In this document: one piece after another, positions 15,011-24,556 of the stretch
Numbering within the stretch: position 1 is the stretch's first letter
Layout of the letters: every line of letters starts with the position of its first letter
From: Aerococcaceae bacterium DSM 111022
GTDB taxonomy: Bacteria; Bacillota; Bacilli; Lactobacillales; Aerococcaceae
NCBI GenBank assembly: GCA_015863195.1
Contig: JACBXO010000005.1
Location: 1 to 64,000, forward strand
DNA: 64,000 nucleotides
Direction: 5' to 3'
Made by a program: the position numbers and the translations under genes
Notes under the pieces: model-generated
What the model was told of the DNA's origin: nothing
Database searches by the model: none
Seen by the model: the letters and a program-made list of their open reading frames with translations, nothing else

Positions 15011-16960
15011 ATGAGTTATCAAGCATTATATCGTGTCTGGCGACCACAAACATTTGATGAGTTAGTGGGCCAAGAGATGATCAGTGAAACGTTAAAAAAT
15101 GCCGTGAGTAATGAACAATTGAGTCATGCTTATTTATTTACCGGTCCTCGTGGAACAGGGAAAACAAGTGCGGCAAAAATTTTAGCTAAAGCAGTTAACT
15201 GTCCTAATGAAACGGATGGTAACCCATGTAATAATTGTGAAATTTGTGAGCTTATTACGTCGGGGCAATTAAGTGATGTCAATGAGATTGACGCGGCGAG
15301 TAATAATGGTGTTGAGGAAATTCGTGATTTAAGAGAAAATGTGCGTTATGCAGCGACTCAAGCGCAGTACAAGGTTTATATTATCGATGAGGTTCATATG
15401 TTAACAACGGGTGCATTTAATGCCTTGTTAAAGACATTGGAGGAGCCACCAGCTCAAGTTATTTTTATTTTAGCAACAACAGAACCCCATAAAATTCCTG
15501 CGACGATTATTAGTCGTACTCAACGCTATGACTTTAAACGGATTCAGTCTAACGACATCATTAAGCGGTTAAAAGAAGTTTTAGAGTTTGACGGTGTTTC
15601 ATATGATGAAGAAGCTTTATCCATTATTGCCAGAGCAGCTAATGGTGGATTGCGTGATGCTTTGAGTTTATTAGATCAAGCACTTTCTTATGGTAATGAT
15701 GAATTAACTGTGACGACTGCTTTAGAGGTATCTGGTAGTTTAAGTCAAGTAGAACTCGTTTCCTATTTATTAGCTATCCACCATAGTCATAGTGGTGAGG
15801 CACTTGAGATTTTAAGAGAACAATTTAATCAAGGGAAACAAGCGAGCCGCTTTATTGAAGAATTAATTTCTTTCATTCGTGATGTTTTATTAACGATTCA
15901 TACAAAAGAAAATCATACATTGTTGAACGATGCGGAGCTAGAGCCTTTGCATAATACAATGGACTCGCGTTTTTATTATGAAATGATTGATCAGTTAAAT
16001 CAGGCACAGCAGAATATGCGTTTTTCAAATCAGCCAGATTTATATGTTGAGGTAGTAACGATCCAACTAGCAAATCACCAAGAAGAACAAGCTGCTACAC
16101 ATCCAACTGTGATTAATATGGATCCGGTAAATGACGAAATCAAAGCATTACAAGAACAAATTGCTCAATTGAATAGTCAATTAGACGGTCAACATAAACA
16201 AATGATGGCGTTACAAGAAACGACAAGTAATCAAAATAGTGGTATTACATCAAATCAAGAAGGTATTTCACTTACTGATCGAACGGCAGAACAAGAGCCA
16301 CTTACACCAAGACAACGTCCGCAAACGGCGCAAACAAGATATCAATTAAATAATGAAGATGTTTATTATGTACTTAACCAAGCAACATCTGAAGCGATTA
16401 CGCAGTGGAAAGCGAATTGGAAAATAATGCTGAATCGTTTGGCTCCACAAGATAGAATGCCGTTTAAAGGCAGTCAAGTCCGCGCAGCAGGTGGTGGTTA
16501 TGTAGTTATTAGTTTTGAAAATGAACTTTATGCCGGAACATTACAAAACAACCAAACATTAAGACACAAGTTTGAAGAAATAGCAGAACGTACCTTTGAT
16601 AAACCAATTGGTATTGTTGTGATTTTAGAAAAAGATTGGTTAGCTGTGCGTCAAAATTACATTACTCTACGCCAACGTAATCAAAATAAACCGTTGGACC
16701 TTGAAGGCTATACAGCTCCTGAAAATATTCACCATGTTCAATCTGTTCAAAATGATGAAATTGGACCAGTTGAGCCAAGTATCATTGATAATGAACCAGA
16801 GACTGTGGATGTGGTAGAAGCACCACCAAGTGTCGATACATTGATGTCACAACAAGACATGGTGCAAGTGGAAGAGGAAACAGAGGAAAAGCCGGTTTTT
16901 ATTTCTAAAGCGATCGAAATTTTCGGTGAAGACAATATTAATATTGTGTATGATGAATAG
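15011..16960 (+). CDS. dnaX: DNA polymerase III subunit gamma/tau
   Basis: A 649-aa clamp-loader ATPase. Walker A is GPRGTGKT (about 45-52). Four cysteines of the zinc module lie at about 64-79, Walker B and the DEVHML box at about 126-131, and the arginine finger in IISRTQR (about 168). A long Gln/Asn-rich tau linker begins near 370. The C-terminal region (about 450-575) is the tau part that contacts PolC, followed by an acidic tail. No strong ribosomal slip site for a gamma form was seen. ATG follows AGAGGGGG. Confidence 0.96.
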   Translation: MSYQALYRVWRPQTFDELVGQEMISETLKNAVSNEQLSHAYLFTGPRGTGKTSAAKILAKAVNCPNETDGNPCNNCEICELITSGQLSDVNEIDAASNNGVEEIRDLRENVRYAATQAQYKVYIIDEVHMLTTGAFNALLKTLEEPPAQVIFILATTEPHKIPATIISRTQRYDFKRIQSNDIIKRLKEVLEFDGVSYDEEALSIIARAANGGLRDALSLLDQALSYGNDELTVTTALEVSGSLSQVELVSYLLAIHHSHSGEALEILREQFNQGKQASRFIEELISFIRDVLLTIHTKENHTLLNDAELEPLHNTMDSRFYYEMIDQLNQAQQNMRFSNQPDLYVEVVTIQLANHQEEQAATHPTVINMDPVNDEIKALQEQIAQLNSQLDGQHKQMMALQETTSNQNSGITSNQEGISLTDRTAEQEPLTPRQRPQTAQTRYQLNNEDVYYVLNQATSEAITQWKANWKIMLNRLAPQDRMPFKGSQVRAAGGGYVVISFENELYAGTLQNNQTLRHKFEEIAERTFDKPIGIVVILEKDWLAVRQNYITLRQRNQNKPLDLEGYTAPENIHHVQSVQNDEIGPVEPSIIDNEPETVDVVEAPPSVDTLMSQQDMVQVEEETEEKPVFISKAIEIFGEDNINIVYDE

Positions 16961-16963
16961 AGG

Positions 16964-16997
16964 ATGTCCCCATTAATTTTGATGGGGATATTTTTTA
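16964..16997 (+). terminator. Terminator of dnaX
   Basis: TCCCCAT and ATGGGGA arms with an outer pair, loop TAATTTTG, then a run of T residues. Confidence 0.88.
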
Positions 16998-17072
16998 TTA
17001 ATGTATACTTTTCAAAGAGGTTGAAACGTTAAAAAACGTGATTATATCAATAACGAGATAGTGATTAGTGCT

Positions 17073-17101
17073 TTGAGTCGAATCGCTGTATATGCTATAA
17101 T
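17073..17101 (+). promoter_or_regulatory. Promoter of the ybaB-recR operon
   Basis: TTGAGT (17073-17078), 17-bp spacer and TATAAT (17096-17101). A TGC before the -10 makes it also an extended -10 promoter. Confidence 0.82.
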
Positions 17102-17150
17102 AATGCGTAACTGAGTATAAAATAAATTTTAAATTATAGGGGGATATAAA

Positions 17151-17471
17151 ATGAAGGGTATGAACATGGGAAATATGCAAGGTATGATGAAGCAAATGCA
17201 AAAAATGCAGAAAGACATGAAAAAGGAACAGGAAGAGTTAGAAGCTACGATTTTTGAAGCGCAAGATGCTAATAATTTAGTTCATGTAAAAATGTCTGGT
17301 AAAAAGGAATTGATTGACTTACAAATCCAGGAAGCATTAGTCGATCCTGATGATGTGGATATGTTACAAGATTTAGTTATCGCAACGATTAATGATGCGT
17401 TAGCTCAAGTAGATAAAACGACTGAAGAACGTATGGGGCGTTTTACAAAAGGACTTAATTTACCATTTTAA
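17151..17471 (+). CDS. ybaB: YbaB/EbfC nucleoid-associated protein
   Basis: A 106-aa DNA-binding dimer of the YbaB family. A Met/Gly/Gln/Lys-rich N-terminus (about 1-25) runs into the long family helix, then the strand VHVKMSGKKELIDLQI and the C-terminal helix ending GLNLPF. AGGGGG lies 7 nt before ATG. It is the first gene of the operon and is followed by recR after 23 nt, the usual partnership in bacteria. Confidence 0.94.
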   Translation: MKGMNMGNMQGMMKQMQKMQKDMKKEQEELEATIFEAQDANNLVHVKMSGKKELIDLQIQEALVDPDDVDMLQDLVIATINDALAQVDKTTEERMGRFTKGLNLPF

Positions 17472-17494
17472 TCTGATTTAGAGGAGGATGCAAA

Positions 17495-18091
17495 GTGCAG
17501 TATCCAGCACCGATTGCAAAATTAATAAACAGCTTTACTAAGTTACCTGGCATTGGTGCAAAAACGGCTGCTCGACTCGCTTTTTATATTTTAGATATGC
17601 CTGAGTCAGATGTCTTAGAATTTGCACAAAATTTAATCAATGCCAAGCGTGATTTAACACATTGCTCTATTTGCGGTAATATTACTGATCAAGATCCTTG
17701 TATCATTTGTAGTGATCCGGGCCGTGATAAGAGTGTTATTTTAGTTGTTGAAGATACACGTGACGTGATGTCGATGGAACGTATGCAAGAATTTAATGGT
17801 TTTTACCATGTTCTAGGAGGGGTATTATCTCCGATGGAAGGAACTGGGCCAGATGATTTAAATGTTGCGCCTTTGATTAAACGACTGGCTGATGAAGAGG
17901 TTCAAGAAGTGATTATTGCGACAAATGCGACGTCAGAAGGTGAAGCAACCGCGGTTTATTTATCACGTTTAATTAAACCGTCAGGAATTAAGGTAACTCG
18001 TTTAGCGCACGGTTTATCTGTTGGTTCGGATATTGAATACGCTGATGAGATGACTTTATTTAGAGCCATTGAGGGGCGCCGTGAAATATAG
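17495..18091 (+). CDS. recR: RecR recombination mediator
   Basis: A 198-aa RecR that helps RecO/RecF load RecA on gapped DNA. A helix-hairpin-helix ([14 protein letters not shown], about 15-28), a four-cysteine zinc finger (about 54-72), a Toprim domain with VVEDTRDV, and a C-terminal Walker-B-like [15 protein letters not shown] are all present. The start is GTG after GGAGGATG. The end lies 13 nt before tmk. Confidence 0.96.
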   Translation: MQYPAPIAKLINSFTKLPGIGAKTAARLAFYILDMPESDVLEFAQNLINAKRDLTHCSICGNITDQDPCIICSDPGRDKSVILVVEDTRDVMSMERMQEFNGFYHVLGGVLSPMEGTGPDDLNVAPLIKRLADEEVQEVIIATNATSEGEATAVYLSRLIKPSGIKVTRLAHGLSVGSDIEYADEMTLFRAIEGRREI

Positions 18092-18104
18092 TGAGGAGAA
18101 AAGT

Positions 18105-18743
18105 ATGTCTAAAGGAACATTCATATCATTTGAGGGTCCAGATGGATCTGGAAAGACTTCAGTAATCAAAGCAATTGCCGCTTATATTGAAGAAAAAGGG
18201 CAGTCAGTGTACACCACAAGAGAGCCTGGTGGAACTGGAAGTGAAATTGCTGAAGAAATAAGAGAGTTAATTTTAGATGTTAGACATACTAATATGGATG
18301 CACGTACTGAAGCATTACTTTACGCAGCTGGGCGCCGTCAACATTTAACTGAAGTTATTTTACCGCAATTAGAACAAGGTCATTTAGTATTGAGTGATCG
18401 TTTTGTGGACAGTTCATTGGTTTACCAAGGCGTGGCTCGTGGCCTTACGGTGGAAAAAGTGCGTGAAATCAATGACTTTGCTATTGAAGGGCATTTACCG
18501 GATATGACTATTTTAATTGATGTGCCTGCAGAAGTTGGGCTTGAAAGAATTTATGCCGCTAAAGGGACGAGACAATTTGATCGATTAGACCAAGAAGGAT
18601 TAGACTTTCACCAGAGTGTCCGTAGCGCTTTTCTAAAGTTAGAAGAAAGTGATGAACGTATTCACTTAATTAATGGAAATCAACCAATTGAAGCAGTTGT
18701 AAATGATTGCCTGGAACTATTAAAAACACACAACCTGATTTAA
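18105..18743 (+). CDS. tmk: Thymidylate kinase
   Basis: A 212-aa kinase making dTDP from dTMP. The P-loop is EGPDGSGKT (about 8-16), the DR(Y/F) motif is SDRFVDSS (about 96-103), and REPGGT contacts the nucleotide. ATG 18105 follows GAGGAGAA; the frame extends upstream into recR but without a binding site. Its position between recR and darA is typical of this conserved Firmicute cluster. Confidence 0.96.
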   Translation: MSKGTFISFEGPDGSGKTSVIKAIAAYIEEKGQSVYTTREPGGTGSEIAEEIRELILDVRHTNMDARTEALLYAAGRRQHLTEVILPQLEQGHLVLSDRFVDSSLVYQGVARGLTVEKVREINDFAIEGHLPDMTILIDVPAEVGLERIYAAKGTRQFDRLDQEGLDFHQSVRSAFLKLEESDERIHLINGNQPIEAVVNDCLELLKTHNLI

Positions 18744-18762
18744 TGAGAGTGAGGAAATGAAA

Positions 18763-19092
18763 ATGAAACTGATTTTAGCCATTGTTCAAGACCAAGATCG
18801 CCAAATATTAGCAGATGCTTTACAAGAAGCTGAATTAAGAACGACACAATTAAAAAGTACAGGCTCTTTTTTACGAGCAGGTAACACAACATTTCTAATT
18901 GGGGTTGAAGAAAATCAAGTAGAGTCAACACTTAAAATTATTGAAGAAAATTGTAAGGCTCGTGAACAATATTTTGCTTCCCCAATGGGCTATGATATGA
19001 ACTTTGAATTATCGACGGCATTTCCAGTTGAAGTAGAAGTTGGCGGAGCGGTTTGTTTTGTTCTGCCAGTTGATTCATATCACCGCTTTTAA
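18763..19092 (+). CDS. darA: DarA/PstA-type cyclic-di-AMP receptor
   Basis: A 109-aa PII-like trimeric signal protein that binds cyclic-di-AMP. The N-terminus MKLILAIVQDQD is the family hallmark. The T-loop region (about 35-60) contains GNTTFLIGVE, and a GGAVCFVLPV strand lies near the end. ATG 18763 is preferred over ATG 18757 because GAGG lies 8 nt before it and homologues begin MKLI. It is cotranscribed with tmk and holB. Its downstream target is unknown in this organism. Confidence 0.9.
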   Translation: MKLILAIVQDQDRQILADALQEAELRTTQLKSTGSFLRAGNTTFLIGVEENQVESTLKIIEENCKAREQYFASPMGYDMNFELSTAFPVEVEVGGAVCFVLPVDSYHRF

Positions 19093-19098
19093 TTAACG

Positions 19099-20064
19099 AT
19101 GATGCATGAAACATATTTCAGACGTTTAGTAGATAACAATCATCTAGTACATGCTTATGCATTTACAGGTATAAATACAGCTGAAAAGGAAAAGACGACA
19201 GAGTATCTTCTTTCTTTATTAGCTTGTCAAAATAAAACACCAGAAGGCCAAGCGTGTGGTCAATGTGCAGTATGTCAGCGCATTAAAGAAGGTAATTTTC
19301 CAGATGTTCTATATATTGAACCGGATGGACGTTCCGTTCGAGTTGACCAAATACGTGAGTTAAAACAATGGGTGGCTACAACACCTGTAGAAACTACTTT
19401 TAAAATGGCAGTTATTCAGCAAGCGGATCTAATGAATACATCCGCATCGAATGCGTTATTAACCGTTTTAGAAGAACCAGTTGATCATGTTTATATGATA
19501 CTGTGGGTAAATAATCAAGCGAATTTATTACCAACAATTCAATCCCGGGTCCAAATGGTAGGATTTGACGAAGGGGACTATCAGGAGAAGCAACAAATTT
19601 TTGTTGAGCAGGGATATTCCTCTGCTCATGCTTTCGTTTTATCACATTTACCATCAGAAAATGTCGGACTATTAACGGCAGCATACCCTCCTGGAGACCT
19701 CGACCAATGGCTCCGGGATTATCATTACTACTACCAATTATTGGTGCAATGCGAAATACAAAGCTTTGTCACCGTAGAAACACATATAAAGAAACATTTA
19801 AAACCCGTACCAGTAGCTTTACTCGGTATTGATTACTTGCTCTTTATTAATTACCACTTATTGTTAAAAGTAAGTAATGATAATGAAGTCGAAGCACCTT
19901 CGATGTATGAACAGTTTTTTAATAATTTAATCAAACAAAAAAATCCAAGCGTGTCGTTGCTGTTGGATATTAATCAATATTTGCTTCAGACCAAGCAATA
20001 TATTCAAGCAAATGTATCACCGCAACTAGCGTTGGAACAATTAACCATCAATATTTGTAAATAG
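19099..20064 (+). CDS. holB: DNA polymerase III subunit delta prime
   Basis: A 321-aa clamp-loader subunit. The zinc cysteines (C-x8-C-x2-C-x2-C pattern, about 47-62) and the SASNALLTVLEEP block (about 114-126) match HolB. The Walker A region is degenerate, as expected for a non-ATPase delta prime, and SRVQ (about 150) retains the SRC-like arginine finger position. Two adjacent ATG codons (19099, 19102) are possible, with only a weak ribosome-binding site, so coupling with darA is likely. Confidence 0.9.
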   Translation: MMHETYFRRLVDNNHLVHAYAFTGINTAEKEKTTEYLLSLLACQNKTPEGQACGQCAVCQRIKEGNFPDVLYIEPDGRSVRVDQIRELKQWVATTPVETTFKMAVIQQADLMNTSASNALLTVLEEPVDHVYMILWVNNQANLLPTIQSRVQMVGFDEGDYQEKQQIFVEQGYSSAHAFVLSHLPSENVGLLTAAYPPGDLDQWLRDYHYYYQLLVQCEIQSFVTVETHIKKHLKPVPVALLGIDYLLFINYHLLLKVSNDNEVEAPSMYEQFFNNLIKQKNPSVSLLLDINQYLLQTKQYIQANVSPQLALEQLTINICK

Positions 20065-20075
20065 GGAGGGAGAAT

Positions 20076-20450
20076 ATGAGCCACGATTTAATTCAAGAAT
20101 TGATCGATAAGGCGGAAAGTGATTTATTACATTTAAGCGATACAATAGCTGAATTAAAAGAGAGTATGTCGCAATTAATGGAACAAAATAATCAATTAAA
20201 GCTAAAAAATCAGGAATTAACCGATGTTATTTTAAGCAAAGATATCGAAAATGACGTTATTAAAGAAGAAGACTCAGACTTGATTGAAAATAAACCAAGT
20301 GGAAAAGACCGTCTTCAAGCATATTACGATGATGGCATTCATATTTGCCATGAATTTTTTGGAATGCCCATTACAACGGGTGAAGAGTGCCTATTTTGTA
20401 ATAAATTTCTAGAAGAATTAGAAAAAAGAGACAGTAGTAAATCTGCATAG
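20076..20450 (+). CDS. yabA: YabA, replication initiation control protein
   Basis: A 124-aa negative regulator of replication initiation that bridges DnaA and the DnaN clamp. A leucine-rich N-terminal coiled coil (about 5-60) gives tetramerisation, and a linker with acidic residues follows. The C-terminal zinc module has ICHEFFG and ECLFCNKFL (about 90-113). GGGAGGGAG precedes ATG. It follows holB by 11 nt, the conserved order. Confidence 0.94.
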   Translation: MSHDLIQELIDKAESDLLHLSDTIAELKESMSQLMEQNNQLKLKNQELTDVILSKDIENDVIKEEDSDLIENKPSGKDRLQAYYDDGIHICHEFFGMPITTGEECLFCNKFLEELEKRDSSKSA

Positions 20451-20472
20451 ACCAGACAAATTGGAGGAGGTA

Positions 20473-21222
20473 TTGGACATCGAAAAGACATTATTGAAAG
20501 AAAATGAACGCATTGATCAGTTTACACAAGACGGCATTCAATTAATTCAAAGTGGCGACTATTTTACGATGTCGATTGATGCGATATTGCTTGCAAACTT
20601 TATTGAATTGCCATCAAAAGCCTTCAATTATATCGACTTCTGTTCAGGTAATGGGGTTATTCCATTGCTCTTGTCCAAAAAGACGGATCAACCATTATTA
20701 GGTATAGAAATTCAAGCGCCATTAGTCGATATGGCTAAGAGAAGTGCCAGGCTAAATGGTGTTGAAGACCAGGTCTCTTTTATTCAAGGCGATTTAAATG
20801 AATACAAGAGGCCAGCAAACATTTTATATGACATCATTAGTTGTAATCCGCCTTATTTTTTAGTAGAAAATAGTCAAGAGACGCACAAATTATCGAGTCA
20901 TGCTATTGCAAGGCATGAAATTTATTTAACAATGAACCAATGGGTTAAAAAAGCAAAGTCTCTTTTAAAAACAAAAGGGAAATTATATATTGTCCATCGA
21001 CCAGATCGATTAGATGATTTATTCAAAACATTAGAAGAATATCAGTTCGGTATTAATCGTCTACAATTTATTTATCCCAAAGTAGGCGAACAAGCGAATG
21101 GGGTAATGATTGAGGCGATTGCCCAGGGAGGGCGTCGCGGGGTTAAAATTGAACCACCTATTATTGTTCATGAAGAAAATGGCGATTATACACAAAAAAT
21201 GATGGCGATTTATCATGGCTAA
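20473..21222 (+). CDS. yabB: tRNA1(Val) adenine-N6 methyltransferase-like protein (YabB)
   Basis: A 249-aa SAM-dependent methyltransferase of the TrmN6/YabB group. SAM-binding IDFCSGNGVIPLLL (about 55-68) and catalytic NPPY (about 125-128) are present. LLKENERIDQF at the N-terminus is typical. TTG 20473 is chosen because GGAGG at 20463-20467 is properly spaced, while the in-frame TTG at 20461 overlaps that site; confidence in the exact start is moderate. Its 3' end overlaps the yazA-like gene by 8 nt. Confidence 0.85.
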   Translation: MDIEKTLLKENERIDQFTQDGIQLIQSGDYFTMSIDAILLANFIELPSKAFNYIDFCSGNGVIPLLLSKKTDQPLLGIEIQAPLVDMAKRSARLNGVEDQVSFIQGDLNEYKRPANILYDIISCNPPYFLVENSQETHKLSSHAIARHEIYLTMNQWVKKAKSLLKTKGKLYIVHRPDRLDDLFKTLEEYQFGINRLQFIYPKVGEQANGVMIEAIAQGGRRGVKIEPPIIVHEENGDYTQKMMAIYHG

Positions 21223-21562
21223 ACGTGAACAATCACATTATTTTTATGTATTATATTGCCGTGATAAAACACTCTACGGTGGTTACACAAATAATTTAAC
21301 CAAACGCATTCAAACGCATAATAATGGAACAGGTGCCAAATATACAAAGCCAGCGACTAGAAGACCTGTCCATGCAATTTATGCTGAACGATTTGCAGAT
21401 AAAGGAACGGCTATGTCTGCGGAGTATCGTTTTAAAAAATTGACAAGGCCACAAAAAATTGTTTATCTTAAAGAAAATGGGCAAGAGGATATAACAAGCG
21501 GTCGTTTAGTTATGGTAAACAAAATTTCTGGAGGAGAATCAGATGATACAAAAACAACGTAG
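21215..21562 (+). CDS. GIY-YIG nuclease domain protein (YazA-like)
   Basis: A 115-aa single-domain protein with the GIY-YIG fold. FYVLYC and GGYTNNL replace the canonical GIY and YIG strings, R30-like and the KYT block follow, and AEYRFKKL holds the late catalytic Glu region. It belongs to the YazA/UPF0213 group, short relatives of UvrC nuclease domain of unknown substrate. It overlaps yabB upstream and rsmI downstream (20 nt), so it is embedded in the operon. Confidence 0.85.
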   Translation: MAKREQSHYFYVLYCRDKTLYGGYTNNLTKRIQTHNNGTGAKYTKPATRRPVHAIYAERFADKGTAMSAEYRFKKLTRPQKIVYLKENGQEDITSGRLVMVNKISGGESDDTKTT

Positions 21563-22418
21563 TTTTCAAACCCGTAAAATGAATGATTTAGGAAAGCTAT
21601 ATCTGATTCCAACACCCATTGGTAATTTAGAAGACATGACTTATCGAGCGGTAAGATTACTTGGTGAAGTTGACTTGTTGTTAGCGGAGGATACAAGGCA
21701 TACGATAAAATTACTCAATCATTTTAATATTAGTACGAAAATGCAAAGTTTTCATGAACATTCCAACCCTCATGAAATTGATAGCTACATTGAACAATTA
21801 CAGCAAGGTCAAAATATTGGCCTAGTAAGTGATGCAGGGATGCCTTTGATAAATGACCCAGGACATCCATTAGTATCTAAAGTACTCGAAGCAGATATTC
21901 CTGTAATTAGTTTACCTGGTGCCAATGCAGCACTTACGGCTCTAATTGCTTCGGGGTTATCTGCTGAGCGTTTTACTTATTATGGATTTTTCCCCAGAGA
22001 TAAAAAAGAACAACAAAAAGTATTGGAATTAATCGGGAAACACGAAGAAACAGCATTATTTTACGAATCTCCTTACCGAATTAAACAAGCTCTACAAGCC
22101 GTTGTTAATATTCTTGGTGATGAACGGGAAGTGGTTATCGCAAGAGAATTAACTAAGAGTTATGAAGAATACCTTCGAGGATCAGCCGTTGATTTACTTG
22201 CTTATTTAGAAGAAAATCAATTAAAAGGCGAAATTGTGTTATTAATCGAAGGTGGTGGATTAGAGGAAGAAGTTAGTTTTGACCATTTGCCTTATAAACA
22301 ACATGTTGAGTTAATGATGTCGAGCCAAGGTATGATGGCTAAAGAGGCGATAAAGCAAGTCGCTAAATTAAGAGGCGTTAAAAAACAAGAAGTATATAAT
22401 GCTTATCATGAGCTATAG
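21543..22418 (+). CDS. rsmI: RsmI, 16S rRNA C1402 2'-O-methyltransferase
   Basis: A 291-aa SAM methyltransferase acting on 16S rRNA cytidine 1402. TPIGNLEDMT (about 23-32), AEDTRHT (about 51-57), GLVSDAGMPLINDPG (about 92-106) and SLPGANA mark the tetrapyrrole-methylase fold. The C-terminal helical domain is complete. GGAGGAG lies 6 nt before ATG, inside the end of yazA. Confidence 0.95.
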   Translation: MIQKQRSFQTRKMNDLGKLYLIPTPIGNLEDMTYRAVRLLGEVDLLLAEDTRHTIKLLNHFNISTKMQSFHEHSNPHEIDSYIEQLQQGQNIGLVSDAGMPLINDPGHPLVSKVLEADIPVISLPGANAALTALIASGLSAERFTYYGFFPRDKKEQQKVLELIGKHEETALFYESPYRIKQALQAVVNILGDEREVVIARELTKSYEEYLRGSAVDLLAYLEENQLKGEIVLLIEGGGLEEEVSFDHLPYKQHVELMMSSQGMMAKEAIKQVAKLRGVKKQEVYNAYHEL

Positions 22419-22429
22419 GGAGGTAAAGG

Positions 22430-23440
22430 GTGGATTTATATCTCTTAAGTAGTTTAATGTTAATATTAGGTGGCCTCGCTCTTTGGCTAAAAAAAACGTA
22501 TTTACAACCAGTGACTTTGTTTGCTTATGGTCTCTCGCTGATGATCGTTGCCTTTGTTGAATCAAGTAATATTCAATTTATATTTGCCGTTCGCTATTTT
22601 GTCTATGTGATTAGTGGATTTGTTATTGCATTTATGCCAATTATCTTTATATTAATCTTTATTTTAATACTCTTAAAAGGGCGCAAGGCTTCAAAAGAAC
22701 AATTATCTGATACCATCATCAACAGTCTCATTGCTATTTTCTTACTAGCAGTTACGGTGATTATAATGTGGGGAATGTTTAGTTTTGAACAAGAGGCTTG
22801 GGAAGGCTTGGTTTCAGCTTTAGTAAATATGACAATTTATTTTATTGCTATTATTTTTATCTTTATTATTTTAAATGCATACCTTCATTTACTTCCGACC
22901 AAATCCCCAGTGCAACTAATTGCAATCTTAGGTGCACGTGTCGAGGATTCTGAGCAAATTCCATTAGTATTAACTAGACGTGTCAGGTATGCTATTAAAG
23001 TTTATTCAAAATTAACTTCGGATGAACAAAAGAATGTCCGTTTTATCGTTTCTGGCAGTCAATCTGTTAGTGGTGCGATTTCAGAAGCTTTAGCAATGGA
23101 ACGCTTATTAATAGCTGGTGGTATCCCTCAGTCACAAATTATTTTGGAAGAACAGGCAACGACAACCGAAGAAAATTTATACTTCGTTAAACGAGTGGTA
23201 GAAAGTAATCAATGGTTGGGGGATTTGTTGGTTATTACCAGTGATTTTCATTTAGTCCGAACGCAATTGCTTGCTTGGAATCAAGTTGTATCAGTTAATT
23301 TAAAAGGTGCGAGTACGCCTTTTTGGTTAGTTCCTTATTATTTAGTACGTGACTTATTAGGTTTTATTGTATTAACAAAAGGCATTAATGTTATGTTATT
23401 AATTTATTTATTAGTTCGAGGTTTTATCATTCAAATATAA
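22430..23440 (+). CDS. YdcF-like DUF218 membrane protein
   Basis: A 336-aa protein with about five N-terminal transmembrane helices (to residue about 160) and one C-terminal helix (about 310-330). Between them lies a DUF218/YdcF Rossmann-like domain, with AILGARVED (about 163-171), SGSQSVSGAISEA and EEQATTTEENL motifs and TSDFHL. Relatives include SanA and ElyC, linked to envelope polysaccharide handling, but no activity is firm. It begins with GTG after GGGAGG and is 11 nt from rsmI, so it may share the operon. Confidence 0.78.
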   Translation: MDLYLLSSLMLILGGLALWLKKTYLQPVTLFAYGLSLMIVAFVESSNIQFIFAVRYFVYVISGFVIAFMPIIFILIFILILLKGRKASKEQLSDTIINSLIAIFLLAVTVIIMWGMFSFEQEAWEGLVSALVNMTIYFIAIIFIFIILNAYLHLLPTKSPVQLIAILGARVEDSEQIPLVLTRRVRYAIKVYSKLTSDEQKNVRFIVSGSQSVSGAISEALAMERLLIAGGIPQSQIILEEQATTTEENLYFVKRVVESNQWLGDLLVITSDFHLVRTQLLAWNQVVSVNLKGASTPFWLVPYYLVRDLLGFIVLTKGINVMLLIYLLVRGFIIQI

Positions 23441-23449
23441 GAGGTGTTA

Positions 23450-24004
23450 ATGTTGGCTGAATTAAAGCGTTGTGATTGGATAGAAGGTAAGCCGGATTAT
23501 TATATTCATTATCATGACCAAATTTGGGGCAAGCCAGAGTATGGTGAAAGAGCATTATATAAATGGTTGATACTTGAGTGCTTTCATACAGGACTTTCTT
23601 GGCAATTAGTTTTATCGAAGGAAGCCGCTTTTAAAGAAGCTTTTCTTGATTATGATTATCAATTAATCGCACAATTTACGGAAGAGGATGTTTTGAGGTT
23701 GAAAAATAATCCTGGAATTATTCGACATGAAGGGAAAATTAAAGCAGCAATCAATAATGCCCGTGCATTTATGGAAATTCAAAAAGAATATGGCTCTTTT
23801 AAAGATTATATTTGGAGTTTTACTGATGGTCAACAGGTTATAAAACAAGAAAATATCCATCTAACTCATTCTGAACTGAGTGATGCAGTTACGAAGTCGC
23901 TTAAATCATCTGGTTTTAAATGGGTAGGTTCAGTGACGATTTATTCTTATTTACAAGCCATCGGAGTCATTAATGATCATGATTTAGATTGTGATTTTAG
24001 ATGA
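23450..24004 (+). CDS. tag: DNA-3-methyladenine glycosylase I
   Basis: A 184-aa base-excision enzyme removing 3-methyladenine. RCDW near the N-terminus, YHDQIWG and ECFHTGLSWQLVL are family signatures. The zinc ligands Cys of RCDW, the His of YHD and the C-terminal H-x3-C pair (NDHDLDCDF) appear kept. ATG 23450 is chosen over GTG 23444, which sits inside the GAGGTG binding site. Confidence 0.94.
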   Translation: MLAELKRCDWIEGKPDYYIHYHDQIWGKPEYGERALYKWLILECFHTGLSWQLVLSKEAAFKEAFLDYDYQLIAQFTEEDVLRLKNNPGIIRHEGKIKAAINNARAFMEIQKEYGSFKDYIWSFTDGQQVIKQENIHLTHSELSDAVTKSLKSSGFKWVGSVTIYSYLQAIGVINDHDLDCDFR

Positions 24005-24020
24005 TTTATTACATAATAAA

Positions 24021-24050
24021 AAGCCCGTTAGTCAACTGACTAGCGGGCTT
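24021..24050. terminator. Terminator shared by tag and mscL
   Basis: AGCCCGTTAGTCA and TGACTAGCGGGCT form a 13-bp stem with one G-U pair around AC. The minus strand has a TTTTT tract suited to mscL; the plus strand has only TTT. Confidence 0.85.
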
Positions 24051-24066
24051 TCGGCTTATTTAAAAA

Positions 24067-24438
24067 CTATTTAGTGCGTTTTAATTCGAATAAAATTTCT
24101 TCTAATAACTCAACTTCTGTAGTTTCTTCTTCTTCTTCCTCAACCTCTTCTTCTCTCTTAAGAGAATTTAATCCCTTAACTACAAAGAATAGTAATAGGG
24201 CGATTAATAAGAAATTAATAATTGCTTGTAAGAAATTACCAACCATAAGGTTTGTATTCCCAATAGAAATTACCCAACCAGTAACATCAGCAGCACCCGT
24301 AAAGGCTACGATGATTGGCATGAAAATATCATCTACCATTGAATTAACGATTGCTGTAAAAGCAGAACCCATAATTAACCCCACGGCAAGACTCATAACG
24401 TCACCTTTTACAATAAACTCTTTAAATTCTTTCCACAT
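24067..24438 (-). CDS. mscL: Large-conductance mechanosensitive channel
   Basis: A 123-aa pentameric osmotic safety valve. The N-terminal amphipathic helix (MWKEFKEFIVKGDVMS), TM1 (about 15-40; LAVGLIMGSAFTAIV), a periplasmic loop, TM2 (about 68-92) and a Glu-rich C-terminal helical bundle (EEEVEEEEEETTE) follow the family plan. The acidic tail is stronger than usual. It is monocistronic. Confidence 0.96.
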   Translation of the reverse strand: MWKEFKEFIVKGDVMSLAVGLIMGSAFTAIVNSMVDDIFMPIIVAFTGAADVTGWVISIGNTNLMVGNFLQAIINFLLIALLLFFVVKGLNSLKREEEVEEEEEETTEVELLEEILFELKRTK

Positions 24439-24556
24439 AATAAGACCTCCAATAATATGTTATATAATTAAGCCTATTCTAAATATATCATAATCTAGTT
24501 TGAATCACAATTTATTTACTCATAGAATGTCGGGTTTTCTTATTGTAAATTATAGT

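Noticed and set aside
24074-24493. 139-codon plus-strand frame over mscL
   Set aside because: It is antisense to the clear mscL gene, low complexity at its start (Ser run from the Glu tail) and without a binding site.
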